Origin: Paraflavitalea devenefica
Lineage (GTDB): Bacteria > Bacteroidota > Bacteroidia > Chitinophagales > Chitinophagaceae
Length of the DNA: 64,000 nt
Assembly (NCBI RefSeq): GCF_011759375.1
Contig: NZ_JAARML010000006.1
Coordinates: 1 to 64,000 of the forward strand
Reading direction: 5' to 3'
Under the pieces are notes generated by a model. It did no database searches and had not been told where the DNA came from. It saw only the letters and a program-made list of their open reading frames with translations. Below are positions 19,783-29,036 of the stretch, one piece after another. The stretch's first letter is position 1; every line of letters begins with the position of its first letter. A program made the translations under genes and the position numbers.

Positions 19783-21327
19783 CTACTTAAAAGGATCGCT
19801 CATTAAAAGGGAGTATAGATCTCCCGCCTGTGCATCCCTGATCGTACCATCCGGATTAATGATCACATAGCGGGGAACATAACGGATATTATATTGCTGC
19901 GCAAACGCACTACGCCATCCCTCACCAGCCCTTCCATTGATGCCAGCGGGTTTATAACGTTGTACTGACTTGCGCCACAGCTTATCGTCCTCATCTAAGG
20001 AAATATACAGTAATACAATATCCCTGCCTGCATATTTATCAGCCACGGCCTGACTATACTGTTTAATATTATAGATGCAGGGAGCGCACCAGGAATCCCA
20101 GAAGTTAACATAAATATATTTCCCCCGGTAAGCTTCCAGGGAGGCAACTTTATTCTTTTGATCAAGGAAAGGTATGGCCGGAGCCGGAACACCAGGCCGC
20201 AGCGTATAGTACAATTTATAAATCGCCATCAGCTCCTGCCACATGCCTTTGTCGTTAATAAAAGCCAGTTGCTTTTCCAGTTCCTGCGCAGCCAAGCGGC
20301 TGCCAGCTACCATAAGGTTGTATTGCACCTTTCCTGCTACCATCCAGTCAATGATCCTATCTTCCGCGATGATACTTTGCAGCCAGGTATGGTAAGCGCC
20401 TACATCATCGATTATATTTTTTCCCAATCGCCGGTTATGAATACCAGCGGCCAGGTTATTAAGGTATGAATACAGGAATGTTCTGTAAGCATAACTGGAC
20501 CGGAATGCACTGGTATCGATTATGGCGTAAGTGGACCAGAAGAGGTTGCCAGTCTCTCTTTCACTGATCGAGGCAGCAAAGGAAGAATCAGCAGCAGTAC
20601 TTACCCCCTTCAATTTATCGATATAACTACGCTGTTGTAGCCGGTCCACTCTTTTATCATAACGTACAATGGGAGGAAAATTAACTAAATAGGAAAGATC
20701 AGCAAACTTGTAATCGTTAAAAAAAGGCGATCTTACAAGCAGGCCCAGGTTCCGGTAAAAAATATCGTTGGCACATTGCTGATACTGCAGGCTGTCCAAC
20801 TGCTGACCTTCTTTTCTAAGAAACTGGTATTCCAGGTGATTCAAAACTTTTAGTACACGGTTAAAGGAGATCAGGCTGGCACAGGTATCCAGTATCCCCC
20901 CTACGCTATCACGAACAGGTTGGAGTTCCTGCTGGAACTTCAACAGGAAACTATTAAGTTTATCAGTGTCCTGACCGATGCGTATGGACGTGAAAAATGC
21001 ATTGGCATTCCATACCAAATGCATAGAATCAACATTGCCCAGGTAGAGCTCCACCCCATTGTCTTCTCCATAATTAAGCATAATATGGCCCGTATGGCTG
21101 GCAGGCAATGATAGCCATTTTTGAAAATGGCCTGAGGGGAGTATGGCAACCGTATCGTTATTCCCAAGGATCAATCCATTGTCGGAAAATACGGTAAATG
21201 ACGACATCCTGTTATTACCGGTTATTTTCCCTTTCAATAAAACATGCCGGACAGGCAGGCCCTGGGCTTTGGCAGACTGGATAAAGAATATAAGAACAAG
21301 GGGTATAGCGTAAAGGAGTTTCATCAT
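19783..21327 (-). CDS. TlpA/ResA-like thiol-disulfide oxidoreductase
   Basis: 514 residues with a signal peptide ending AKAQ. The first 370 residues are an uncharacterised, largely helical region after an N-terminal beta domain (DUF4369-like position). The C-terminal 140 residues are a thioredoxin fold with active-site WCAPC (Cys near 413 and 416) and cis-Pro in RYVPRYVII. Predicted to reduce or shuffle disulfides in the periplasm. It appears monocistronic. Confidence 0.85.
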   Translation of the reverse strand: MMKLLYAIPLVLIFFIQSAKAQGLPVRHVLLKGKITGNNRMSSFTVFSDNGLILGNNDTVAILPSGHFQKWLSLPASHTGHIMLNYGEDNGVELYLGNVDSMHLVWNANAFFTSIRIGQDTDKLNSFLLKFQQELQPVRDSVGGILDTCASLISFNRVLKVLNHLEYQFLRKEGQQLDSLQYQQCANDIFYRNLGLLVRSPFFNDYKFADLSYLVNFPPIVRYDKRVDRLQQRSYIDKLKGVSTAADSSFAASISERETGNLFWSTYAIIDTSAFRSSYAYRTFLYSYLNNLAAGIHNRRLGKNIIDDVGAYHTWLQSIIAEDRIIDWMVAGKVQYNLMVAGSRLAAQELEKQLAFINDKGMWQELMAIYKLYYTLRPGVPAPAIPFLDQKNKVASLEAYRGKYIYVNFWDSWCAPCIYNIKQYSQAVADKYAGRDIVLLYISLDEDDKLWRKSVQRYKPAGINGRAGEGWRSAFAQQYNIRYVPRYVIINPDGTIRDAQAGDLYSLLMSDPFK

Positions 21328-21493
21328 GCCTGCAGAATATTATTTAATGATCACCAAATTATTAAATAAATGCTCCCGCTACAAACGACAGCCGGCTTTT
21401 AACCTTCTTTTATAGCAATACTGGCAAGAACATTTTTAGCAACATAGATCAATAGTTCTTTATTTTTACCCCCAATACCAAAGCTATTGACTG

Positions 21494-23107
21494 ATGCACG
21501 GCCTGTTTATCTTCTATATCATATTGGTGCTGGTGATCCTTTTACTGGTGATGCTGGCCCAAAAGCTCAAAGTGTCCTATCCCATCCTGCTGGTAGTAGC
21601 AGGGCTGTTCATCAGCTTCATACCCGGATTACCCGCCGTTGAAATAGACCCGGACCTCATCTTTGTCATCTTCCTGCCGCCCCTGCTCTATGAAGCTGCC
21701 TGGAAAACTTCCTGGAAGGAATTCTGGCGGTGGCGACGGGTAATTGCCAGCTTTGCCTTTCTCATTGTGATCCTGACTTCCTGTGTGGTGGCGGTCGTGT
21801 CCAACTGGCTGATCCCCGGCTTTACGCTGGCGCTTGGCTTTTTGCTGGGTGGTATCATTTCGCCGCCCGATGCGGTTTCGGCTTCCGCCATCCTGCAAAG
21901 TGTAAAAGTGCCCAGAAGGCTGATCTCTATCGTAGAAGGGGAAAGCCTGCTCAATGATGCCGCCAGCCTTGTTGTATTCCGGTTTGCCTTAGTGGCTGTC
22001 AATACCGGCACTTTTGTCTTCCATGAAGCAGCACTGAACTTCCTGCTGGTGATTACCATGGGTATTCTTACCGGTATCGTGATAGCGCTTGTATTTTATG
22101 CCCTGCACCGCTGGCTGCCCACTACCCCACCTATCAACATTGTACTCTCTTTCATTGCTCCCTATACCATGTACATTGTAGCAGAGCAATTCCACTTTTC
22201 AGGTGTACTGGCAGTGGTAAGCGGCGGCCTTTTTCTTTCGGTGCGCAGTCACCGGTTCCTGGATCACCGTAGCCGCATACAGGGCTGGAATGTATGGGAA
22301 ACCATCAGCTTCGTGTTGAATGGACTGGTATTCATGCTTATCGGGCTGGAGCTGCCGGTAGTGATCAAAGACCTGGGCGATGCCAGTTTGCGCACTGCTA
22401 TCTGGTATGGAGCTGTGATCTCCGCACTCATCATCGTATTGCGCATCGCCTGTACATTAGGCGCTTCTGCTTTCACTGTTTGGATAAGCCGCTACATTAC
22501 CACGGCCGATAACCGGCCCGGCTGGCGTGGCCCACTGTTGCTTGGCTGGGCGGGTATGCGGGGAGTCGTTTCGCTGGCTGCCGCCTTGTCTATCCCGGTG
22601 TACCTGGATAATGGCACGCGCTTTCCGGAGCGCAGCATGATCCTGTTCATTACTTTTTCTGTTATACTGGTCACGCTGGTCTTGCAGGGCCTTACACTGC
22701 CGGCTTTAATACGCTGGGTGAAAATGGAAGATCCCGATGCCACCATGCCGGAAGAAAAGCAGGATACTATGGTGCGTAAAAAAATGTCGCAGGCTGCCCT
22801 GCGCGTATTAAAGGAGCAACATGCTGATAAACTGGAGAACAATGCGCTGCTGCAAAGCCTGCATCACCGGCTGGAAGTTGAAATAAACACGCTCCAGGCA
22901 GTGGCAGATACTACTATTGAATATACCGACACCTTCTATCCACATTACCGGCAGGTATACCTCGAGCTACTCGATGAGCAAAGACAGTTGTTGCATACCC
23001 TGAACCGGAAGCAGGAAGTGGATGAAGGCATCATCCGCAAATACCTCTCTCTCCTCGATATTGAAGAAGAGAAGCTGCATGTACAGTTCAATAGTCATTC
23101 CCATTAG
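21494..23107 (+). CDS. nhaP: Na+/H+ antiporter, CPA1 (NhaP/NHE) family
   Basis: 537 residues. Twelve or so hydrophobic helices over 1-415, with the CPA1 ion-binding motif in EGESLLNDAASLVVF and the preceding GGIISPPDAVSASAIL. A soluble C-terminal tail (about 425-537) is helical. Exchanges Na+ (or K+) for H+ at the inner membrane. A TATTTTTA sequence about 30 nt before the ATG could be its -7 element. It is convergent with the first small-RNA element, and they share a hairpin that could terminate both. Confidence 0.92.
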   Translation: MHGLFIFYIILVLVILLLVMLAQKLKVSYPILLVVAGLFISFIPGLPAVEIDPDLIFVIFLPPLLYEAAWKTSWKEFWRWRRVIASFAFLIVILTSCVVAVVSNWLIPGFTLALGFLLGGIISPPDAVSASAILQSVKVPRRLISIVEGESLLNDAASLVVFRFALVAVNTGTFVFHEAALNFLLVITMGILTGIVIALVFYALHRWLPTTPPINIVLSFIAPYTMYIVAEQFHFSGVLAVVSGGLFLSVRSHRFLDHRSRIQGWNVWETISFVLNGLVFMLIGLELPVVIKDLGDASLRTAIWYGAVISALIIVLRIACTLGASAFTVWISRYITTADNRPGWRGPLLLGWAGMRGVVSLAAALSIPVYLDNGTRFPERSMILFITFSVILVTLVLQGLTLPALIRWVKMEDPDATMPEEKQDTMVRKKMSQAALRVLKEQHADKLENNALLQSLHHRLEVEINTLQAVADTTIEYTDTFYPHYRQVYLELLDEQRQLLHTLNRKQEVDEGIIRKYLSLLDIEEEKLHVQFNSHSH

Positions 23108-23110
23108 CAT

Positions 23111-23335
23111 AAAAAAAGGTGAGTCGCCCTTTTGGAGCGACCCATCTTTTTACAGAATCTTTTGGACGTGATCAGGAAAACTTAACCATTGGCTTTTCAG
23201 GATACTGGATTCGGATAAGGCTTAGTGTTCATTGAATCATACTGTTTCCCTTTGGTTTTTCGGATATTGGCATCCCTATTTAAGACTGGTTTTTCATGGA
23301 TATAAGGACTGTCGGAAACCGTATCATTGAATCAA
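23111..23335 (-). ncRNA. Candidate small RNA, copy A of a three-copy family
   Basis: About 225 nt transcribed leftward from a promoter at 23341-23371 to a terminator hairpin at 23117-23146 with seven T (minus strand). It aligns over its whole length with 25405-25638 and 32204-32429. Shared blocks in transcript order: TGATACGGTTTCC at the 5' end, AATATCCGAAAAACCAA, GGGAAACAGTAT, a GAAAA/TTTTC hairpin, then CGTCCAAAAGATT just before the terminator. The 5' block can pair with GGAAACAGTAT. No ORF is preserved among the copies. Confidence 0.75.
23117..23150. terminator. Shared terminator of nhaP and sRNA copy A
   Basis: Imperfect 10-bp stem (left arm 23118-23127, right arm 23137-23146) with A-run on one side and T-run on the other, so it can work in both directions between two convergent transcription units. 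Confidence 0.7.
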
Positions 23336-23340
23336 CAATA

Positions 23341-23371
23341 CAAAGCTACTCATCAGCGGCAGCCGTTGCAA
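23341..23371 (-). promoter_or_regulatory. Promoter of sRNA copy A (TTG-N20-TAGCTTTG)
   Basis: On the minus strand TTG (23369-23371) lies exactly 20 nt before TAGCTTTG (23341-23348), the Bacteroidota -33/-7 consensus. The same spacing occurs at the same place in the other two copies, although the spacer sequence differs. Confidence 0.75.
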
Positions 23372-23450
23372 GCGCAAAACCGCCCTTTCATCGGCCTGCA
23401 CCATCTACGGCTCATACCGTAAAACTACGGGTACCATCATAGGAAATTAT

Positions 23451-23944
23451 TTACTCCGATCTCAGGGACTTCACAGGGTTTATTACTGCCGCTTTAATAG
23501 CTTGAAAACTAACGGTAATCAGTGCTATTGAAGCCACTATGATGCCTGCCCGCACAAATATCCACCAGTGCATAGGTACCCGGTAGGCAAAATTCTGCAA
23601 CCAGTTATGCATAGCATAATATCCTATGGGTACAGCGATGAATATGGCCAGCAATACCGGCTTCAACAGATCTTTGGAAAGCAGTACCACAATACCGTTA
23701 ACAGAAGAGCCCAGAACCTTCCTCACCCCGATCTCTTTGGTGCGTTTGGCCGCTGTAAAGGATGCCAGACCAAATAGTCCCAGACAGGCAATGAAGATGG
23801 CGAGTCCGGAGAATATACTCAGGATGGTTTGCTGCCTGATATCTGCTTTATACTGTTTGTCAAACTGCTGGTCGAGAAAGCTGTACTCAAACGGGTATTC
23901 AGCCGCCACGCCCTCGTTTAAAATGGCTTTTAAGTTCTGAATAA
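23451..23944 (-). pseudogene. C-terminal remnant of an FtsX-type ABC permease
   Basis: Encodes only the last 160 or so residues of a roughly 790-residue permease: end of periplasmic domain (AAEYPFEYSFLDQQF), then the final FtsX domain with GLASFTAAKRTKEIGVRKVLGSS and ending NPVKSLRSE, just as the intact gene at 14024 does (EIGVRKVLGAS, NPVKSLRTE). Similarity stops near 23944. The missing two thirds are not found upstream; the DUF6934 module starts 60 bp away on the other strand. Confidence 0.85.
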
Positions 23945-24002
23945 ATGTCGATATATAACAAATTAATATATAATATTGCTGGGAAAATTTTGCTAAGCCA
24001 AT

Positions 24003-24461
24003 ATGAACTATGAAAGATATGAACCCCTCTTAATTTCAGGAGATGCACTTGAATTCAAGTTTAACAGCATAGGGCCTAAAGGGGAAATTTCAATTGTTGT
24101 ACAGTTTGCAGAAACAGATGACCCAGGCATTTATAATTTAGCTTTTGGCAACCTTTTGCCTGACGGTTGTATTGATGATCATGTTAAAAACGACAACAGA
24201 GATAGGAACAAAATCTTAGCAACTGTTGCAGCAGCTATCTACGAATTCTCTTTCAGGCGTCCCGAAAAGCTTATTTTCTTTACTGGAAGTACATCCGCCC
24301 GGACAAGACTATACCGCATGGCAATTACCAATAACCTAATTGAATTAAGTATTGATTTTGAGATATATGGTGTAAACCTGATCAACAACACTTTTTGGGC
24401 AGAAACATTCGAAAAAGCTAAAGAGTATTATGGCTTTGTTATTAAGAGGAAAAACAATTAA
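24003..24461 (+). CDS. DUF6934-like protein
   Basis: 152 residues, soluble, no signal peptide. The opening NYERYEPLLISGDALEFKFNSIGPKGEI and the central FFTGSTSARTRLYRMAI match the DUF6934 family of Bacteroidota as I remember it. Function unknown. It is followed after 9 bp by a 51-residue basic protein, a compact two-gene layout reminiscent of toxin-antitoxin or defence modules. The pair sits at the broken end of a permease gene. Codon use is AT-rich compared with the neighbours, a sign of transfer. Confidence 0.7.
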   Translation: MNYERYEPLLISGDALEFKFNSIGPKGEISIVVQFAETDDPGIYNLAFGNLLPDGCIDDHVKNDNRDRNKILATVAAAIYEFSFRRPEKLIFFTGSTSARTRLYRMAITNNLIELSIDFEIYGVNLINNTFWAETFEKAKEYYGFVIKRKNN

Positions 24462-24470
24462 ATTTGTAAT

Positions 24471-24626
24471 ATGAAGACAAAGAAAAAATTGAAGGGTGCG
24501 GCTTCTCTTGGAATTAAGCTAAAGAGAGATAAATCACTGGATAAGCTCTCCGGTAAGGTCTTATTCCCTGAAAAATTAAAAGAGGCCAATAAAGTTGTTG
24601 GCAAGCTGAAGTGGTCAACACAATAA
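24471..24626 (+). CDS. 51-residue basic protein, partner of the DUF6934 gene
   Basis: Starts with ATG at 24471, 9 bp after the DUF6934 stop, and ends TAA at 24626. The peptide is rich in Lys (MKTKKKLKGAASLGIKLKRD, later SGKVLFPEKLKEANKVVGKL), and probably helical. A terminator follows. No family is recognised; it could be a nucleic-acid-binding or antitoxin-like partner, which is inference. Confidence 0.6.
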   Translation: MKTKKKLKGAASLGIKLKRDKSLDKLSGKVLFPEKLKEANKVVGKLKWSTQ

Positions 24627-24659
24627 CACTTTCAATACCTCATGCTTAAAAATATACAC

Positions 24660-24685
24660 TGCCGCCAAACCAAGGCGGCTTTTTC
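24660..24685 (+). terminator. Terminator of the DUF6934 module
   Basis: Stem GCCGCC with GGCGGC (24661-24666, 24674-24679) followed by TTTTT. It sits between convergent genes and may also serve the DUF1080 gene. Confidence 0.75.
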
Positions 24686-24699
24686 ATTTTTAGTGAAGC

Positions 24700-25365
24700 T
24701 TACTTCAAAGGCTTTATTATTATATTCCTGAAATCAATTGGTGAACCTTCATACTGTAGCAGGATCCGGCCGCTTTGGGAGGAAGCGTTGGTACCCTCAT
24801 TGACCAGTACGCCATTGAGGTATTGGGAGCATTTGCCTTTGACAGACCTGATCAGGATGGTATTCCATTCGCCTAATGGTTTATCCTGTTCACTGAGGCG
24901 GGGCACCGCTACACTCTTGCCGGGCGCTTTGGTTTCGCCCCGCACCGTAAGCGTTACATTTTCCAGTAAGATAAAATCGCCGGTAGCGCCTTCCTTTACC
25001 TGGAATTGTATGCCGGCAGGCCACAACACATCCCTCGCTGTGTCGGGCACATTGTACATCACCCCGCTATTCCTTTTACCGGTCCCCCGCTGGTAAGCAG
25101 GCTCTATATTCCACCGGTATTGCAGCGTGAGTTCAACATCCCCATAAGATTTTTTAGACATCAGGTAGCCCACCTTATCGCCATGCAGGCGGACCATACT
25201 ATCCGTGAAGCTGTACACCTCAGCGGCATTGTCATACTTATGGTCTTTTACATAGGCATACCAGCCTGCGGCGGCATCATTATTCGATACTTTGGTGGTA
25301 TGTATTTTAGGACTGCACCCATGTAAGGCAAGAGCGATCAGAGAGGCCCATAACAATTTGTTCAT
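24700..25365 (-). CDS. DUF1080 (3-keto-disaccharide hydrolase-like) lipoprotein
   Basis: 221 residues. Signal peptide with lipobox (ALHGC), then a concanavalin-like beta-sandwich typical of DUF1080: GDVELTLQYRW, NSGVMYNVP, WPAGIQFQVKEG, GEWNTILIRSVKG and IDFRNIIIKPL. Members are known or proposed to hydrolyse 3-keto-glycosides or to bind carbohydrate. Which applies here cannot be read from sequence. Confidence 0.85.
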   Translation of the reverse strand: MNKLLWASLIALALHGCSPKIHTTKVSNNDAAAGWYAYVKDHKYDNAAEVYSFTDSMVRLHGDKVGYLMSKKSYGDVELTLQYRWNIEPAYQRGTGKRNSGVMYNVPDTARDVLWPAGIQFQVKEGATGDFILLENVTLTVRGETKAPGKSVAVPRLSEQDKPLGEWNTILIRSVKGKCSQYLNGVLVNEGTNASSQSGRILLQYEGSPIDFRNIIIKPLK

Positions 25366-25404
25366 CTATCCGGGGGTTGAAGCTGCAAAAGGAGGAAGTT
25401 ACAG

Positions 25405-25435
25405 AAAAAGAGAAAGCCCTGAGAAATCAGGGCTT
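25405..25435 (-). terminator. Terminator of sRNA copy B
   Basis: Nine-bp stem (25414-25422 with 25427-25435), four-base loop, then a T-rich tail on the minus strand. Confidence 0.75.
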
Positions 25436-25638
25436 CATTAACTTTTTTGGACGGTCATCAGGAAAATAAATCACACAGTTTTTCCCGGATAATTGGATAT
25501 GGAACATTGGATTTTTAAACGGTCGTTAACTGATATTGTTTCCCGGTTTTTTGGATATTGGTGCTATCAGAGCCTTGGTTTTTCGGATATTCGGTACTGA
25601 GTACCTTTGGATTTTTGGAAACCGTATCAACTAATCAA
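25405..25638 (-). ncRNA. Candidate small RNA, copy B
   Basis: About 234 nt, leftward, from a promoter at 25644-25674 to a terminator at 25414-25435. The ATATCC-A-rich motif occurs about four times (AATATCCGAAAAACCAA, AATATCCAAAAAACC, ATATCCAATTATCC). The 5' GATACGGTTTCC can pair with GGAAACAATATC at 10 of 12 positions. GGGAAAA and TTTTCC form a second hairpin. A local palindrome GGTACTCAGTACC is unique to this copy. Confidence 0.78.
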
Positions 25639-25643
25639 CAATA

Positions 25644-25674
25644 CAAAAATAGTTATCAACAGATGTGAATACAA
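25644..25674 (-). promoter_or_regulatory. Promoter of sRNA copy B (TTG-N20-TATTTTTG)
   Basis: TTG at 25672-25674 and TATTTTTG at 25644-25651 on the minus strand, spacing exactly 20 nt. Confidence 0.75.
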
Positions 25675-25756
25675 GAGCAAAACTGCCCGATCTCATAACT
25701 GCATCAACTACGGAGCAGATCGTAAATCTACGAACACTAATATAGCATCTTGATAA

Positions 25757-26974
25757 CTACCATTTAATAAACTGTAAAGGGACGGTGGCCTGGTGGGCAA
25801 CAGACACCAGTCGTATTACATACGTGCCTTTGGGCAAGCTTGAAATATTGAGCGACTGTCTGCCCTGCGTTACCATACCTGTATATACCAGCCTGCCCAA
25901 CCTGTCAAAGATCTGCGCCTGGTGGTTAACTGTATATCCCCCGCTATAAATATAAAGAACATCTTTGGCGGGATTAGGCCCTGCGTATAAGGTATGGCTT
26001 CCATTTGTACCGCCGGGATTAACAGGATGCGTGCTTTTTTTATCCCGGGCGGCCAGTATATTCAGCGGATAACTACAGGACGTTAAGTCCCCTCCATAGT
26101 CATTGGGCAATTTGCCTATTGAATCCAGTACACCTGCTGAAGTAAGTCTGTAAAGATTATTATGGGCTGGTGTCGGAACACCTGTTGTTCCTCCTGTTGA
26201 CAAGTACGGTACGCCTGCCGCATTAAAAGCCAGGCCCGTAATACTTACACCACCGCCGGAAGGCGTTGCTGTTACAGGGACCACAACATGGGCCGTGATC
26301 GTAACCAGGCCGCTGGTGGGCACCGGCGCATTCACCCTATACAATGCATACTGGCTGTTGCTCGAAGCCAGTATCCACAGGTTGCCATTACCATCAAATG
26401 CCATATCGCCCGAATTAAGTGTCCTCAGGGTAGTATTCAGGGAGTTGCCCAATCCATCTACCCAATCCTCCGCAATGGTGGTCCAGGTATTGGAAGCTAT
26501 ATCAAAGAAATATAAGGAGGGCCTGGGCGTACCTGCCGTACCCACTGCAGGATTAATGGTATAATATCCGCTGCCCAGGTTATTTATACAACCGGACCTT
26601 ATTTTCTGAGCAGTGGTGAAAGTGGCCGGCGGATCTGCCAATATCTGCGTGATACCTGTAGACGGATTAAATGATACAAACTGGATGGTATCTCCCAATA
26701 CATTTGTATTACAGCGGTTAAAAAAATAGAACTTTCCGTCCAGGCTGCTAAAACCAAGCCCATTTGAATTAAGGCCGCTGCCTGTACTTCCCAACATGGC
26801 TCCGGGACTCGCATTATTAACATTGAGCGGATATAATTGACCTGCAAGGTCCATCCCATAGATCGTGTCCGACGGGTTCTGGCAGATCTGTGCCTGCAAT
26901 CCGGTAAACACCAAAAGCAGGCTCATGATTCCTGTTAAGGAAACTATTTTCATCAGGTACAATAGGGGTTTCAT
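25757..26974 (-). CDS. T9SS-exported surface protein, beta-propeller-like
   Basis: 405 residues. Signal peptide (ending LQAQ), a region with blade-like repeats such as GLGFSSLDGKFYFFNR, MAFDGNGNLWILAS and GLAFNAAGVPYLSTGG (about 60-270), and a C-terminal T9SS type A sorting domain with PNPAKDVLYIYSGG and LPKGTYVIRLVS (about 330-405). Secreted and probably surface-attached. It begins 17 bp after the GH105-like gene on the same strand, and the first codons of both genes are alike (MKPLL), so they form an operon. Ligand unknown. Confidence 0.8.
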   Translation of the reverse strand: MKPLLYLMKIVSLTGIMSLLLVFTGLQAQICQNPSDTIYGMDLAGQLYPLNVNNASPGAMLGSTGSGLNSNGLGFSSLDGKFYFFNRCNTNVLGDTIQFVSFNPSTGITQILADPPATFTTAQKIRSGCINNLGSGYYTINPAVGTAGTPRPSLYFFDIASNTWTTIAEDWVDGLGNSLNTTLRTLNSGDMAFDGNGNLWILASSNSQYALYRVNAPVPTSGLVTITAHVVVPVTATPSGGGVSITGLAFNAAGVPYLSTGGTTGVPTPAHNNLYRLTSAGVLDSIGKLPNDYGGDLTSCSYPLNILAARDKKSTHPVNPGGTNGSHTLYAGPNPAKDVLYIYSGGYTVNHQAQIFDRLGRLVYTGMVTQGRQSLNISSLPKGTYVIRLVSVAHQATVPLQFIKW

Positions 26975-26991
26975 AAATGTGACTGTTTATA

Positions 26992-28755
26992 TTAATTGGC
27001 CAGGACACACCTGGTAATAACCATATCTCCGGCTTTCAGCCATACATAATACAAACCATGCGGGGCTGTTGCCGGCAATGGTATGGTTTGGGGAGTACCG
27101 TCGCCCTTCACCTGTATCTTTTTTACTGTGATTGACCTGCCAATATGATCAACGACCGACAGGGTATATTCACCAGGGATAATATGTTGAAATAATACAG
27201 AAATAACGCCGCCTTTTACAGGGTTGGGCGCCACCAGCATTGATGATTCAACCTCTTTTAGCTTCACCACGCGCACAGGGCTGTAATACACAGCACCGTT
27301 GGTACTAACTGCCTGTATCCTGTAATAAATAATGTTGCCGGCTACCTGGTTATCTGTCCGGTCATAATAAGAAACTCCTGTGGCTTTCAGTTTATCAATC
27401 GTATTAAAATCAATCCCATTGGCCGATCGTTGTACATGATAATAATCAACTTCATGACCATCATCCGGGTTTTTCCATTGCAACAGCACCTTGTCACCGG
27501 AAGGCCTGGCCGTAAAGCTGGTAAACCTTACCGGCAAGGTTACTGCCAACGGGAATTCCATGACAGAAGCAGCCATTAGTATAGCAGCATATCCGTGCGG
27601 GTGTTGGGTGCCACTGGCCGTAGGACAATCAACCGGTGCAATAGCAGGCGATGTATAAGCAGCATAACTGCTTTGTACGCTCATGGCAGGGGCAAAATCA
27701 TTGATGGCAGGCCTGCCATCGGTATAGGTAGAGATCTTTGCCTGCAAGCCTGCCCACGCGCTTTGCGCTACCGTTAAATAAGAAGCATTGATCCACCCAC
27801 TGTCAACCGCTGTTTTAATAGCATATACAAACATAGCGCTGCCGGAAGTCTCCGTGAAGTTTCCCGACATACCTGCTTTATCCATCACCTGGTACCATAA
27901 ACCAGTTACAGGGTCCTGTGTACTTTGTATCCCGATGACAAGGTTGGCCAGCAAATCTTTTATATCCGCATACCTGGTATGAGAGGGGGGTAAATACTTC
28001 AGTACATCTGCGAGCGCCATTACCAGCCATCCCATCCCCCTTGACCATACTTCTCTTGAAACGCCCGCGGTAGAAGCATCTGCCCACCCATAAGTAGTGA
28101 CATCATAATTCCAGGCATGTTTAAAAAGGTGGGTGGTATTATCATACAAATGGGAGGCGAGTAATAATATTTGTGCCGTAGCGGTATCATAACAAACAGG
28201 ATCACTAAATAAATAACCGTACTTAACCAGGAAGGGATGTGCCATGTACATGCCATCTGCCATCATCACATTATTGTAGGCGCCCCCGGTTTTATGCCAG
28301 TAGCCGCCCGCCCCGTTTTTAGGATATACAGACGCGGGTCCTATTAAATAATCCCTGATATTTTTTGCGGCGTTCCTATACCGGGCAGAATCGGCAGTAT
28401 TGCTTTTCAACTTCTCATATAAAAAAAGGCACAATATGCCCGGATGTATCTTATCAACGCTGGTGGTGAGGCCTGTTACATTACCACTGGCATCAACATA
28501 CGCATCAACATAACTCCTGATATAATTGAGGTAACTGACGGAATCCGGTACATGATTAAACACTTTTTCCATGCCGTGTAAAATAGTACTGTTGGAATAC
28601 TCCCAGCCTTTACTGGTCATGGCATTGATGGTTGGCGTGTACCTGACACGCATGGCAGTGGAGAATTTGACCGACCAGGTATCAGCAGCAGACTGGCCGA
28701 ATGACAGGCTGGCAAAGAAGAACAGCAAAAGGAATAAGGGCAACAGGGGTTTCAT
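26992..28755 (-). CDS. GH88/GH105-like unsaturated glycuronyl hydrolase with T9SS sorting domain
   Basis: 587 residues. Signal peptide ending SFGQ, then an (alpha/alpha)6 catalytic domain (about 30-390). Candidate catalytic Asp167 is in MMADGMYMAHPFL, matching the position in YteR/GH105 enzymes. WSRGMGWLVMALADVL and TETSGSAMFVYAI are family hallmarks. A FnIII-like domain (about 405-490) and a T9SS sorting domain (about 505-587) follow. Predicted to remove the unsaturated uronic acid left by polysaccharide lyases acting on pectin or a similar polymer. No lyase is in the window. Confidence 0.87.
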   Translation of the reverse strand: MKPLLPLFLLLFFFASLSFGQSAADTWSVKFSTAMRVRYTPTINAMTSKGWEYSNSTILHGMEKVFNHVPDSVSYLNYIRSYVDAYVDASGNVTGLTTSVDKIHPGILCLFLYEKLKSNTADSARYRNAAKNIRDYLIGPASVYPKNGAGGYWHKTGGAYNNVMMADGMYMAHPFLVKYGYLFSDPVCYDTATAQILLLASHLYDNTTHLFKHAWNYDVTTYGWADASTAGVSREVWSRGMGWLVMALADVLKYLPPSHTRYADIKDLLANLVIGIQSTQDPVTGLWYQVMDKAGMSGNFTETSGSAMFVYAIKTAVDSGWINASYLTVAQSAWAGLQAKISTYTDGRPAINDFAPAMSVQSSYAAYTSPAIAPVDCPTASGTQHPHGYAAILMAASVMEFPLAVTLPVRFTSFTARPSGDKVLLQWKNPDDGHEVDYYHVQRSANGIDFNTIDKLKATGVSYYDRTDNQVAGNIIYYRIQAVSTNGAVYYSPVRVVKLKEVESSMLVAPNPVKGGVISVLFQHIIPGEYTLSVVDHIGRSITVKKIQVKGDGTPQTIPLPATAPHGLYYVWLKAGDMVITRCVLAN

Positions 28756-28858
28756 GGGTTATTGATTGGGTACTGTAACAATACAATAGCAGCAGCATTG
28801 GATGGAACAGGAACAAACAATAACTCAATGAACAAAAAACGATCGCCTCACTTACTGT

Positions 28859-28900
28859 TGTCCGGTGTACAATTGTTGGTTAAACACTTAAAACCGGACA
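28859..28900. promoter_or_regulatory. Inverted repeat upstream of the GH105-like gene
   Basis: TGTCCGGT (28859-28866) and ACCGGACA (28893-28900) form a perfect 8-bp inverted repeat with 26 nt between them, about 105 bp upstream of the start codon at 28755. It could be a regulator site; no factor is assigned. Confidence 0.35.
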
Positions 28901-29036
28901 CAAGAAAAAAAATATTTATATCATTTGCAACTATATATCGCTTATTTTAATATAATACAAATTGCGATTGTTTATATACCCTGGCAGGTAATCGTTTAGA
29001 AGAAAAGCATCTGTTTAGCGGTAACCCTGTAATAAC

